Translations under genes and position numbers: made by a program | The notes under the pieces: model-generated | The model's database searches: none | The model's input: only the letters and a program-made list of their open reading frames with translations | What the model was told of the DNA's origin: nothing | In this document: positions 27,801 to 41,500 of the stretch, one piece after another | How the letters are laid out: each line of letters opens with the position of its first letter | Numbering within the stretch: position 1 is the first letter of the stretch | Origin: Ianthella basta | Taxonomy: Eukaryota; Porifera; Demospongiae; Verongiida; Ianthellidae | Assembly: GCA_964019415.1 (NCBI GenBank) | Contig: OZ025871.1 | Location: forward strand, 12,184,936-12,248,935 | Length of the DNA stretch: 64,000 nt | Direction: 5' to 3'

Positions 27801-30800
27801 ACCTTTTCATAGCTTGCCGAATCTTGCCTGATCTTACCTTGTCATATCTTGCCTAATCTTGCCAGATCTTACCTTGTCATAGCTTGCCTATCCTTGCAAA
27901 ATCTTGCCTTGTCATACCTTGCCGAACCTAGCCTAATCTTACCTTGTCATATCTTGCCGAACCTTTCCTAATCTTACCTTGTCATTTCTTGCCGATTCTT
28001 GCCTAATCTTACCTTGTCATATCTTGCCTAATCTTGCCAGATCTTACCTTTTCATAGCTTGCCGAATCTTGCCTAATCTTACCTTGTCTTATCTTGCCTA
28101 ATCTTGCCAGATGTTACCTTGTCATAGCTTGCCTATTCTTGCAAAATCTTGCCTTGTCATATCTTGCCGAACCTAGCCTAATCTTACCTTGTCATATCTT
28201 GTCGAATCTTGCCTAATCTTACCTTGTCATATCTTGCCGATTCTTTCCTAATCTTACCTTGTCATATCTTGCCTAATCTTGCCAGATCTTACCTTGTCAT
28301 ATCTTGCCGAATCTTGCCTAATCTTACCTTGTCATATCTTGCCGATTCTTGCCTAATCTTACCTTATCATATCTTGCCAAATCTTGCCCAATCTTACCTT
28401 GTCATATCTTGCCAAATCTTGCCTAATCTTGCTTTGTCATATCTTGCCGAATCTTGCCTAATCTTACTTTGTCATATCTTGCCGAATCTTGCCAAATCTT
28501 ACCTTGTCATATCTTGCCTAATCTTGCCAGATCTTACCTTCTCATAGCTTGCCGAATCTTGCCAAATCTTACCTTGTCATATCTTGCCAAATCTAGCCTA
28601 ATCTTACCTTGTCATATCTTGCCTATTCTTGCTAAATCTTACCTCATATCTTGCCGAATCTTGCTTAATCTTACCTTGTCATATCTTGCCAAATCTAGCC
28701 TAATCTTACCTTGTCATATCTTGCCAAATCTTGCCTAATCTTACCTTGTCATATCTTGCCTAATCTTGCTTTATCATATCTTGCCCAATCTTGCCAAATC
28801 TTGCCTTGTCATATCTTGCCAAATCTAGCCTAATCTTACCTTGTCATATCTTGCCGAATCTTGCCTAATCTTACCTTGGCGTATCTTGGCGAATCTTGCC
28901 AAATCTTACCTTGTCATATTTTGCCGAATCTTGCCTAATCTTACCTTGTCATATCTTGCCAAGTCTTGCCCAATCTTACCTTGTCATATCTTGCCGAATC
29001 TTGCCTAATCTTACCTTGTCATATCTTGCCGAATCTTGCCTAGTCTTACCTTGTCATATCTTGCCTAATCTTACCTTGTCATATCTTCCAAATCTTACCT
29101 TGTCATATCTTGCGAATCTTGCCTATTCTTACCTTGTCATATCTTGCCAAATCTTGCCTAATCTTACCTTGTCATATCTTGCCTAATCTTGCCTAATCTT
29201 ACCTTGTCATATCTTGCCAAATCTTGTATAATCTTACCTTGTCATATCTTGCCAAATCTTGCCTAATTTTACCTTGTCATATCTTGCCAAATCTTGTATA
29301 ATCTTACCTTGTCATATCTTGCCTAATCTTGCCTTGTCATATCTTGCCCAATCTTGCCTAATCTTACCTTGTCATATCTTGCCTAATCTTGCCTTGTCAT
29401 AGCTTGCCAAATCTTGCCTTATCTTACCTTGTCATATCTTGCCTAATCTTGCCAGATCTTACCTTGTCATATCTTGCCTAATCTTGCCAGATCTTACCTT
29501 GTCATAGCTTGCCGAATCTTGCCTAATCTTACCTTATCATAGCTTGCCTATTCTTGCAAAATCTTACCTTGTCATATCTTGCCGAACCTAGCCTAATCTT
29601 ACCTTGTCATATCTTGCCGAATCTAGCCTAATCTTACCTTGTCATATCTTGCCGAATCTTGCCTATTCTTACCTTGTCATATCTTGCCAAATCTTGCCTA
29701 ATCTTACCTTGTCATATCTTGCCAAATCTTGCCTAATCTTACCTTGTCATATCTTGCCAAATCTTGTATAATCTTACCTTGTCATATCTTACCTAGTCTT
29801 GCCTTGTCATATCTTGCCCAATCTTGCCTAATCTTACCTTGTCATATCTTGCCAAATCTTGTATAATCTTACCTTGTCATATCTTGCCCAATCTTACCTT
29901 GTCATATCTTGCCGAATCTTGCCTACTCTTACCTTGTCATATCTTGCCTAATCTTGCCTGATCTTACCTTGTCATAGTTTGCCGAATCTTGCCTAATCTT
30001 ACCTTATCATAGCTTGCCTATTCTTGCAAAATCTTACCTTGTCATATTTTGCCCAATCTTACCTTGTCATATCTTGCCAAATCTTGCCTAATCTTACCTT
30101 GTCATATCTTGCCTAATCTTGCCAGATCTTACCTTGTCATAGTTTGCCAAATCTTGCCTAATCTTACCTTATCATAGCTTGCCGAATCTTGCTAAATCTT
30201 ACCTTGTCATTTCTTCCGAATCTTGCCTAATCTTACCTTGTCATATCTTGCCAAATCTTGCCTAATCTTACCTTGTCATATCTTGCCGAATCTTGCCTAA
30301 TCTTCTTACCTTGTCATTTCTTGCTGAATCTTGCCTAATCTTACCTTATCATATCTTGCCTAATCTTACCTTGTCATATCTTGCTTAAGCTAACCTTGTC
30401 ATATCTTGCTGAATCTTGCCTAATCTTACCTTGTCATATCCTGCCAATTCTTACCTAATCTTACCTTGTCATATCTTGCTGAATCTAGCCTAATCTTCCC
30501 TTGTCATATCTTGCCAAATCTTGCCTAATCTTACCTTGTCATATCTTGCCAAATCTAGCCTAATCTTACCTTGTCATATCTTGCTGAATCTAGCCTAATC
30601 TTACCTTGTCATATCTTGCCGAATCTTGCCTAATCTTACCTTGTCATATCTTGCCAAATCTTGCCTAATCTTACCTTGTCATATCTTGCCTAATCTTGCC
30701 TTGTCATATCTTGCCCAATCTTGCCTAATCTTACCTTGTCATATCTTGCCTAATCTTACCTTGTCATATCTTGCCTTATCTTGCCAGATCTTACCTTTTC

Positions 30801-31730
30801 ATAGCTTGCCGAATCTTGCCTGATCTTACCTTGTCATATCTTGCCTAATCTTGCCAGATCTTACCTTGTCATAGCTTGCCTATTCTTGCAAAATCTTGCC
30901 TTGTCATACCTTGCCGAACCTAGCCTAATCTTACCTTGTCATATCTTGCCGAACCTTTCCTAATCTTACCTTGTCATTTCTTGCCGATTCTTGCCTAATC
31001 TTACCTTGTCATATCTTGCCTAATCTTGCCAGATCTTACCTTTTCATAGCTTGCCGAATCTTGCCTAATCTTACCTTGTCTTATCTTGCCTAATCTTGCC
31101 AGATGTTACCTTGTCATAGCTTGCCTATTCTTGCAAAATCTTGCCTTGTCATATCTTGCCGAACCTAGCCTAATCTTACCTTGTCATATCTTGTCGAATC
31201 TTGCCTAATCTTACCTTGTCATATCTTGCCGATTCTTTCCTAATCTTATCTTGTCATATCTTGCCTAATCTTGCCAGATCTTACCTTGTCATATCTTGCC
31301 GAATCTTGCCTAATCTTACCTTGTCATATCTTGCCGATTCTTGCCTAATCTTATCTTATCATATCTTGCCAAATCTTGCCCAATCTTACCTTGTCATATC
31401 TTGCCAAATCTTGCCTAATCTTGCTTTGTCATATCTTGCCGAATCTTGCCTAATCTTACTTTGTCATATCTTGCCGAATCTTGCCAAATCTTACCTTGTC
31501 ATATCTTGCCTAATCTTGCCAGATCTTACCTTCTCATAGCTTGCCGAATCTTGCCAAATCTTACCTTGTCATATCTTGCCAAATCTAGCCTAATCTTACC
31601 TTGTCATATCTTGCCTATTCTTGCTAAATCTTACCTCATATCTTGCCGAATCTTGCTTAATCTTACCTTGTCATATCTTGCCAAATCTAGCCTAATCTTA
31701 CCTTGTCATATCTTGCCAAATCTTGCCTAA
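18852..31730 (+). repeat. kilobase higher-order block in three copies (18.9, 27.6 and 30.6 kb)
   Basis: A segment of more than 1.1 kb starting at 18852 recurs at 27634 and 30626 with the same series of units, including CTTTTCATAGCTTGCCGAAT, the TCTTTCCTAATC variants and the TTACCTCATATC deletion unit. The second and third copies share changes absent from the first (for example CAGATGTTACC against CAGATCTTACC), so the 2992-bp duplication is the younger event. Confidence 0.85.
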
Positions 31731-33693
31731 TCTTACCTTGTCATATCTTGCCTAATCTTGCTTTATCATATCTTGCCCAATCTTGCCAAATCTTGCCTTG
31801 TCATATCTTGCCAAATCTAGCCTAATCTTACCTTGTCATATCTTGCCGAATCTTGCCTAATCTTACCTTGGCGTATCTTGGCGAATCTTGCCAAATCTTA
31901 CCTTGTCATATTTTGCCGAATCTTGCCTAATCTTACCTTGTCATATCTTGCCAAGTCTTGCCCAATCTTACCTTGTCATATCTTGCCGAATCTTGCCTAA
32001 TCTTACCTTGTCATATCTTGCCGAATCTTGCCTAATCTTACTTTGTCATATCTTGCCGAATCTTGCCAAATCTTACCTTGTCATATCTTGCCTAATCTTG
32101 CCAGATCTTACCTTCTCATAGCTTGCCGAATCTTGCCAAATCTTACCTTTTCATATCTTGCCAAATCTTGCCTAATCTTACCTTGTCATATCTTGCCTAT
32201 TCTTGCTAAATCTTACCTCATATCTTGCCGAATCTTGCTTAATCTTACCTTGTCATATCTTGCCAAATCTAGCCTAATCTTACCTTGTCATATCTTGCCA
32301 AATCTTGCCTAATCTTACCTTGTCATATCTTGCCTAATCTTGCTTTATCATATCTTGCCCAATCTTGCCAAATCTTGCCTTGTCATATCTTGCCAAATCT
32401 AGCCTAATCTTACCTTGTCATATCTTGCCTATTCTTGCTAAATCTTACCTCATATCTTGCCGAATCTTGCTTAATCTTACCTTGTCATATCTTGCCAAAT
32501 CTAGCCTAATCTTACCTTGTCATATCTTGCCAAATCTTGCCTAATCTTACCTTGTCATATCTTACCTAATCTTGCTTTATCATATCTTGCCAAATCTTGC
32601 CAAATCTTGCCTTGTCATATCTTGCCAAATCTAGCCTAATCTTACCTTGTCATATCTTGCCGAATCTTGCCTAATCTTACCTTGGCGTATCTTGGCGAAT
32701 CTTGCCAAATCTTACCTTGTCATATTTTGCCGAATCTTGCCTAATCTTACCTTGTCATATCTTGCCAAGTCTTGCCCAATCTTACCTTGTCATATCTTGC
32801 CGAATCTTGCCTAATCTTACCTTGGCATATCTTGGCGAATCTTGCCAAATCTTACCTTGTCATATTTTGCCGAATCTTGCCTAATCTTACCTTGTCATAT
32901 CTTGCCGAATCTTGCCAAATCTTACCTTGTCATATCTTGCCAAATCTTGCCTAATCTTGCCTTGTCATATCTTGCCGAATCTTGCCTAATCTTACTTTCT
33001 CATATCTTGCCAACTCTTGCCTAATCTTACCTTGTCATATCTTGCCAAGTCTTGCCCAATCTTACCTTGTCATATCTTGCCGAATCTTGCCTAATCTTAC
33101 CTTGTCATATCTTGCCAAATCTTGCCTAATCTTACCTTGTCATATCTTGCCTAATCTTGCCTAATCTTACCTTGTCATATCTTGCCAAGTCTTGCCCAAT
33201 CTTACCTTGTCATATCTTGCCAAATCTTGCCTAATCTTACCTTATCATATCTTGCCAAATCTTGCCCAATCTTACCTTGTCATATCTTGCCAAATCTTGC
33301 CTAATCTTACCTTGTCATATCTTGCCGAATCTTGCCTAATCTTACTTTGTCATATCTTGCCGAATCTTGCCTAATCTTACCTTGTCATATCTTGCCTAAT
33401 CTTGCCAAATCTTACCTTCTCATAGCTTGCCGAATCTTGCCAAATCTTACCTTGTCATATCTTGCCAAATCTAGCCTAATCTTACCTTGTCATATACTTG
33501 CCTATTCTTGCTAAATCTTACCTCATATCTTGCCGAATCTTGCTTAATCTTACCTTGTCATATCTTGCCAAATCTAGCCTAATCTTACCTTGTCATATCT
33601 TGTCAAATCTTGCCTAATCTTACCTTGTCATATCTTGCCTAATCTTGCTTTATCATATCTTGCCCAATCTTGCCAAATCTTGCCTTGTCATAT

Positions 33694-35435
33694 CATCGGC
33701 TCTGTGGAATACACTCAAGTTGGCTACCCGCACTTCAGTACACACAAATAACTCATTTTCCACTGGCTCAGATCCTACCTCCGTTGCTGACAACCTTAAC
33801 AGCCACTTTGCTTCAGTCAGTTGCAACACCATTTCTCCTGCCTCTCTTTCTTCTGTTTACTCTCCAGCCACTCCCACTTCTACTTCCATGCCCGTTCTCT
33901 CTCTGACTTTAACTACTCCTGAATGGTGTGATCAAGCTCTCTCCAAGCTGAAACCCAGATGTGCCACAGGCCTTGATCAACTACCTCCATCTGCACTTAT
34001 TGCTGGTCGTTCCATCATCTGCTTTCCGCTCTCATCCATCATAAATTCATCCATCTCTTCTTCCAACTTTCCCTGTCAATGGAAATGTGCCTCAATCTGT
34101 CCACTCCACAAGGGGGGTGACCGCGAGAAGGCAACAAACTACAGACCCATCTCCATTCTTCCAGCTACTAGCAAACTCATGGAAAAACACGTCCAGCTTC
34201 AGCTGTCTTCACACCTGAACTCCAACAGCCTTCTCTTTCCTCTTCAGTCTGGTTTTCGCCCTTCCCACTCCACACAAACTCTACTTCTTCATTGCTTAGA
34301 CAGGTGGTACAAGGCTCTTGATCAGAAGAGATTAGTTGGAGTTGTCTTTCTCGACATCTCCAAGGCCTTTGACACTGTCAGCCACGAACTTCTGTTGTCT
34401 AAGCTTTCTAGCCTTGGCCTCTCTGCTTCTGCTGTTTCCTGGTTTTGTTATTATCTTTCCAATCGTTGCCATGTCACTCGTGTCGCCGACTCTTACTCTT
34501 CCCCTGGCTTCCCTTCCTCTGGCGTTCCTCAAGGCTCGGTACTCGGTCCTACTCTTTTCTCTGTTTTTATCAATGATCTTCCTTCTGTGCTTCCTCCTGA
34601 CTCCACAGTACTGTTCGCAGATGACACCACCATCTACATCGTCAGCGACAATCTTTCCTCCATTCAATCCTCATTGCAGCTTTGCCTGGACCTTGCCAAC
34701 CTATGGCTACAGAGAAATGGCTTGAAGATCAATGTGTCAAAGACCAAGTCGATGTTGATTCATTCCAGCAGGAAGATTGTGGATGGCAACTTAACACTGA
34801 AGATTGAGGAAAGTATTGTGGAGCAGGTTCGGTGCTGCAAATTCCTTGGAGTAGTAGTCAACGACACCCTCACATGGGTTGATCACATTGACATGGTTTG
34901 TAAGAAGGTCTCTCGTAGTCTAAATTTGCTTCGTCGTCTCTCTTGGTTTCTTCCCCAGCCTCTCCTGGTTCTTTTCCTCAAGTCCTACATACTCCCCCAC
35001 TTTGACTACTGTGATGTTGTATGGTTTGGCTGTACCAAATCTGAGTCCCATCGTCTTGAGTCTTTGTTGAACTTTGCTTGCCGTACTGTTCTTCGTAGAT
35101 GTAAACACTCTTCTGCTTCTGCTGCTCGCCACGATCTTGGTCTATCAACACTGTCCTCCAGAAGGAAACTTCATCTTTCCCAGACTGTCTTCAAGTGCCT
35201 CTCTTCCCATTGTCCATCCTACCTATCTCAGCTCTTCTCTGGTCCAAACTCCTCTCATCACACTCGGTCGTACTCTTCTTGTCAACTCAACCTCCCGCTC
35301 ACAAGGTCATCTTTAGGTCAAAGGTCATTCAGTTTTACTGGCGCCTCTATGTGGAGATCACTCCCTGCTAACATCCGCGAGACAAAAGATTTCCGAGCCT
35401 TCTCTACCAAGTGCGAAGATTTCCTCCTAGACTGA
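33694..35435 (+). CDS. CR1/L2-type reverse transcriptase, 5'-truncated
   Basis: About 580 codons from the junction to TGA; an ATG at 33645 lies in satellite and is fortuitous. In order: the linker between endonuclease and RT (WNTLKLATRTS), LKPRCATGLDQLP, CPLHKGGDREKATNYRPIS, FRPSHSTQTLLL, VVFLDISKAFDTVSH (catalytic Asp), GVPQGSVLGPTLFSVFIND, VLFADDTT (catalytic FADD), NVSKTKSML and KFLGVVVNDTLTW. FADD with GVPQGSVLGP is typical of the CR1/L2 group. The C-terminal connection region is complete. There are no stops, so the copy is recent, but it lacks the AP endonuclease and cannot move on its own. Confidence 0.93.
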
Positions 35436-35523
35436 CCTTTATGTGCATGCACAGTCATGATCTATTTTCCATTTTAATATTTTTATAACTGCTTGAATGA
35501 ACCCAACAATGTACATCCTCCAT
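33695..35523 (+). mobile_element. 5'-truncated CR1/L2-type LINE inside the satellite
   Basis: Unique 1.83-kb segment that begins after TTGTCATATC and ends before ATCTTGCC; the satellite phase is kept with ATC present at both edges. The 3' tail after the stop codon is about 88 bp and AT-rich (TTTTAATATTTTTATAAC), with no poly(A). It lies in the same orientation as the LINE at 11.4 kb and at the same point of the 35-bp unit. The upstream endonuclease region is missing. Confidence 0.9.
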
Positions 35524-38500
35524 CTTGCCTTATCTTGCCAGATCTTACCTTATCATATCTTGCCAAATCTTGCCAAATCTTTCCTTGTCATATCTTGCCA
35601 AATCTTGCCAAATCTTACCTTGTCGTATCTTGCCAAATCTTGCCTAATCTTAACTTGTCATATCTTGCCTAATCTTGCCAGATCTTACCTTGTCATATCT
35701 TGCCAAATCTTGCCAGATCTTACCTTGTCATATCTTGCCAAATCTTGCTTAATCTTACCTTGTCATATCTTGCCGAATCTAGCCTAATCTTGCCTTGTCA
35801 TATCTTGCCAAATCTTGCCTAATCTTACCTTGTCATATCTTGCCAAATCTTGCCTAATCTTGCCTTGTCATATCTTGCCAAATCTTGCCTAATCTTACCT
35901 TGTCATATCTTGCCGAATCTAGCCTAATCTTACCTTGTCATATCTTGCCAAATCTTGCCTAATCTTGCCTTGTCATATCTTGCCGAATCTTGCCTAATCT
36001 TACTTTGTCATATCTTGCCAAATCTTGCCTAATCTTACCTTGTCATATCTTGCCAAGTCTTGCCCAATCTTACTTTGTCATATCTTGCCGAATCTTGCCT
36101 AATCTTACCTTGTCATATCTTGCCTAATCTTGCCTAATCTTACCTTGTCATATCTTGCCAAGTCTTGCCCAATCTTACCTTGTCATATCTTGCCGAATCT
36201 TGCCTAATCTTACCTTGTCATATCTTGCCAAATCCTGCCCAATCTTACCTTGTCATATCTTGCCGAATCTTGCCTAATCTTACCTTGTCATATCTTGCCG
36301 AATCTTGCCAAATCTTACCTTGTCATATCTTGCCAAATCCTGCCTAATCTTACCTTGTCATATCTTGCCGAATCTTGCCTAATCTTACCTTGTCATATCT
36401 TGCCTAATCTTGCCTAATCTTACCTTGTCATATCTTGCCGAATCTAGCCTAATCTTACCTTGTCATATCTTGCCAAGTCTTGCCCAATCTTACTTTGTCA
36501 TATCTTGCCGAATCTTGCCTAATCTTACCTTGTCATATCTTGCCTAATCTTGCCTAATCTTACCTTGTCATATCTTGCCGAATCTAGCCTAATCTTACCT
36601 TGTCATATCTTGCCAAGTCTTGCCCAATCTTACTTTGTCATATCTTGCCGAATCTTGCCTAATCTTACTTTGTCATATCTTGCCAAATCTTGCCTAATCT
36701 TACCTTGTCATATCTTGCCAAGTCTTGCCCAATCTTACTTTGTCATATCTTGCCGAATCTTGCCTAATCTTACCTTGTCATATCTTGCCTAATCTTGCCT
36801 AATCTTACCTTGTCATATCTTGCCGAATCTAGCCTAATCTTACCTTGTCATATCTTGCCAAATCTTGCCTAATCTTGCCTTGTCATATCTTGCCGAATCT
36901 TGCCTAATCTTACTTTGTCATATCTTGCCAAATCTTGCCTAATCTTACCTTGTCATATCTTGCCAAGTCTTGCCCAATCTTACTTTGTCATATCTTGCCG
37001 AATCTTGCCTAATCTTACCTTGTCATATCTTGCCTAATCTTGCCTAATCTTACCTTGTCATATCTTGCCAAGTCTTGCCCAATCTTACCTTGTCATATCT
37101 TGCCGAATCTTGCCTAATCTTACCTTGTCATATCTTGCCAAATCCTGCCCAATCTTACCTTGTCATATCTTGCCAAATCTTGCCTAATCTTACCTTGTCA
37201 TATCTTGCCGAATCTTGCCTAATCTTACCTTGTCATATCTTGCCGAATCTTGCCAAATCTTACCTTGTCATATCTTGCCTAATCTTGCCAGATCTTGCCT
37301 TCTCATAGCTTGCCGAATCTTGCCTAATCTTACTTTGTCATATCTTGCCAAATCTTGCCTAATCTTACCTTGTCATATCTTGCCAAGTCTTGCCCAATCT
37401 TACTTTGTCATATCTTGCCGAATCTTGCCTAATCTTACCTTGTCATATCTTGCCTAATCTTGCCTAATCTTACCTTGTCATATCTTGCCAAGTCTTGCCC
37501 AATCTTACCTTGTCATATCTTGCCAAATCTTGCCTAATCTTACCTTGTCATATCTTGCCGAATCTTGCCTAATCTTACCTTGTCATATCTTGCCGAATCT
37601 TGCCAAATCTTACCTTGTCATATCTTGCCTAATCTTGCCAGATCTTGCCTTCTCATAGCTTGCCGAATCTTGCCTAATCTTACTTTGTCATATCTTGCCA
37701 AATCTTGCCTAATCTTACCTTGTCATATCTTGCCTAATCTTGCCTAATCTTACCTTGTCATATCTTGCCAAGTCTTGCCCAATCTTACCTTGTCATATCT
37801 TGCCGAATCTTGCCTAATCTTACCTTGTCATATCTTGCCAAATCTTGCCCAATCTTACCTTGTCATATCTTGCCAAATCTTGCCTAATCTTACCTTGTCA
37901 TATCTTGCCGAATCTTGCCTAATCTTACCTTGTCATATCTTGCCGAATCTTGCCAAATCTTACCTTGTCATATCTTGCCTAATCTTGCCAGATCTTGCCT
38001 TCTCATATCTTGCCAAATCTTGCCTAATCTTACCTTGTCATATCTTGCAGAATCTTGCCTAATCTTACCTTGTCATATCTTGCCGAATCTTGCCAAATCT
38101 TACCTTGTCATATCTTGCCTAATCTTGCCAGATCTTGCCTTCTCATAGCTTGCCGAATCTTGCCTAATCTTACTTTGTCATATCTAGCCAAATCTTGCCT
38201 AATCTTACCTTGTCATATCTTGCCTAATCTTGCCTAATCTTACCTTGTCATATCTTGCCAAGTCTTGCCCAATCTTACCTTGTCATATCTTGCCGAATCT
38301 TGCCTAATCTTACCTTGTCATATCTTGCCAAATCTTGCCCAATCTTACCTTGTCATATCTTGCCAAATCTTGCCTAATCTTACCTTGTCATATCTTGCCG
38401 AATCTTGCCAGATCTTACCTTGTCATATCTTGCCGAATCTTGCCAAATCTTACCTTGTCATATCTTGCCTAATCTTGCCAGATCTTGCCTTCTCATAGCT

Positions 38501-41500
38501 TGCCGAATCTTGCCTAATCTTACCTTGTCATATCTTGCCAAATCTTGCCTAATCTTACCTTGTCATATCTTGCCTATTCTTGCTAAATCTTACCTCATAT
38601 CTTGCCGAATCTTGCTTAATCTTACCTTGTCATATCTTGCCAAATCTAGCCAAATCTTACCTTGTCATATCTTGCCAAATCTTGCCTAATCTTACCTTGT
38701 CATATCTTGCCTAATGTTGCCTTATCATATCTTGCCCAATCTTGCCAAATCTTGCCTTGTCATATCTTGCCAAATCTAGCCTAATCTTACCTTGTCATAT
38801 CTTGCCGAATCTTGCCTAATCTTACCTTGGCATATCTTGGCGAATCTTGCCAAATCTTACCTTGTCATATTTTGCCGAATCTTGCCTAATCTTACCTTGT
38901 CATATCTTGGCGAATCTTGCCAAATCTTACCTTGTCATATCTTGCCAAATCTTGCCTAATCTTGCCTTGTCATATCTTGCCAACTCTTGCCTAATCTTAC
39001 CTTGTCATATCTTGCCAAGTCTTGTCAAATCTTACCTTGTCATATCTTGCCGAATCTTGCCTAATCTTACCTTGTCATATCTTGCCAAATCTTGCCTAAT
39101 CTTACCTTGTCATGTCTTGCCAAGTCTTGCCCAATCTTACCTTGTCATATCTTGCCGAATCTTGCCTAATCTTACCTTGTCATATCTTGCCAAATCTTGC
39201 CCAATCTTACCTTGTCATATCTTGCCAAATCTTGCCTAATCTTACCTTGTCATATCTTGCCGAATCTTGCCTAATCTTACCTTGTCATATCTTGCCGAAT
39301 CTTGCCTAATCTTACCTTGTCATATCTTGCCTAATCTTGCCATATCTTACCTTCTCATAGCTTGCCGAATCTTGCCAAATCTTACTTTGTCATATCTTGC
39401 CAAATCTTGCCTAATCTTACCTTGTCATATCTTGCCTATTCTTTCTAAATCTTACCTCATATCTTGCCGAATCTTGCTTAATCTGACCTTGTCATATCTT
39501 GCCAAATCTAGCCTAATCTTACCTTGTCATATCTTGCCAAATCTTGCCTAATCTTACCTTGTCATATCTTGCCTAATCTTGCTTTATCATATCTTGCCCA
39601 ATCTTGCCAAATCTTGCCTTGTCATATCTTGCCAAATCTAGCCTAATCTAACCTTGTCATATCTTGCCGAATCTTGCCTAATCTTACCTTGGCATATCTT
39701 GGCGAATCTTGCCAAATCTTACCTTGTCATATTTTGCCGAATCTTGCTTAATCTTACCTTGTCATATCTTGCCAAGTCTTGCCCAATCTTACCTTGTCAT
39801 ATCTTGCCGAATCTTGCCAAATCTTACCTTGTCATATCTTGCCAAATCTTGCCCAATCTTACCTTGTCATATCTTGCCAAATCTTGCCTAATCTTACCTT
39901 GTCATATCTTGCCGAATCTTGCCTAATCTTACCTTGTCATATCTTGCCGAATCTTGCCTAATCTTACCTTGTCATATCTTGCCGAATCTTGCCTAATCTT
40001 ACCTTGTCATATCTTGCCTAATCTTGCCATATCTTACCTTCTCATAGCTTGCCGAATCTTGCCAAATCTTACCTTGTCATATCTTGCCAAATCTTGCCTA
40101 ATCTTACCTTGTCATATCTTGCCTATTCTTTCTAAATCTTACCTCATATCTTGCCGAATCTTGCTTATTAATAATCTTACCTTGTCATATCTTGCCAAAT
40201 CTAGCCTAATCTTACCTTGTCATATCTTGCCAAATCTTGCCTAATCTTACCTTGTCATATCTTGCCTAATCTTGCTTTATCATATCTTGCCCAATCTTGC
40301 CAAATCTTGCCTTGTCATATCTTGCCAAATCTAGCCTAATCTAACCTTGTCATATCTTGCCGAATCTTGCCTAATCTTACCTTGGCATATCTTGGCGAAT
40401 CTTGCCAAATCTTACCTTGTCATATTTTGCCGAATCTTGCTTAATCTTACCTTGTCATATCTTGCCAAGTCTTGCCCAATCTTACCTTGTCATATCTTGC
40501 CGAATCTTGCCAAATCTTACCTTGTCATATCTTGCCAAATCTTGCCCAATCTTACCTTGTCATATCTTGCCAAATCTTGCCTAATCTTACCTTGTCATAT
40601 CTTGCCGAATCTTGCCAAATCTTACCTTGTCATATCTTGCCTAATCTTGCCAGATCTTGCCTTCTCATAGCTTGCCGAATCTTGCCAAATCTTACCTTGT
40701 CATATCTTGCCAAATCTTGCCTAATCTTACCTTGTCATATCTTGCCTAATCTTGCCTTCTCATAGCTTGCCGAATCTTGCCTAATCTTACTTTGTCATAT
40801 CTTGCCAAATCTTGCCTAATCTTACCTTGTCATATCTTGCCAAGTCTTGCCCAATCTTACTTTGTCATATCTTGCCGAATCTTGCCTAATCTTACCTTGT
40901 CATATCTTGCCTAATCTTGCCTAATCTTACCTTGTCATATCTTGCCAAGTCTTGCCCAATCTTACCTTGTCATATCTTGCCAAATCTTGCCTAATCTTAC
41001 CTTGTCATATCTTGCCGAATCTTGCCTAATCTTACCTTGTCATATCTTGCCGAATCTTGCCAAATCTTACCTTGTCATATCTTGCCTAATCTTGCCAGAT
41101 CTTGCCTTCTCATAGCTTGCCGAATCTTGCCTAATCTTACTTTGTCATATCTTGCCAAATCTTGCCTAATCTTACCTTGTCATATCTTGCCTAATCTTGC
41201 CTAATCTTACCTTGTCATATCTTGCCAAGTCTTGCCCAATCTTACCTTGTCATATCTTGCCGAATCTTGCCTAATCTTACCTTGTCATATCTTGCCAAAT
41301 CTTGCCCAATCTTACCTTGTCATATCTTGCCAAATCTTGCCTAATCTTACCTTGTCATATCTTGCCGAATCTTGCCTAATCTTACCTTGTCATATCTTGC
41401 CGAATCTTGCCAAATCTTACCTTGTCATATCTTGCCTAATCTTGCCAGATCTTGCCTTCTCATATCTTGCCAAATCTTGCCTAATCTTACCTTGTCATAT

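Larger units (their letters stand above)
12719..33694 (+). repeat. 35-bp satellite, central segment with higher-order repeats
   Basis: Same units as the left segment, about 21 kb. Large blocks with the same order of variant units recur: 13971-14863 at 15316-16208 (step 1345) and again at 23575-24467 (step 8259); 15811-16433 at 20803-21440 and 21538-22160; 24580-25223 at 25596-26194 (step 1016); 18852-19956 at 27634-28738 (step 8782) and 30626-31730 (step 2992). The blocks share rare marks such as CTTACCTCATATC (a unit shortened by 5-10 bp) and CTTGGCGTATCTTGGCG, so they come from duplication of kilobase segments, not from independent drift. No inverted units were seen. Confidence 0.97.
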
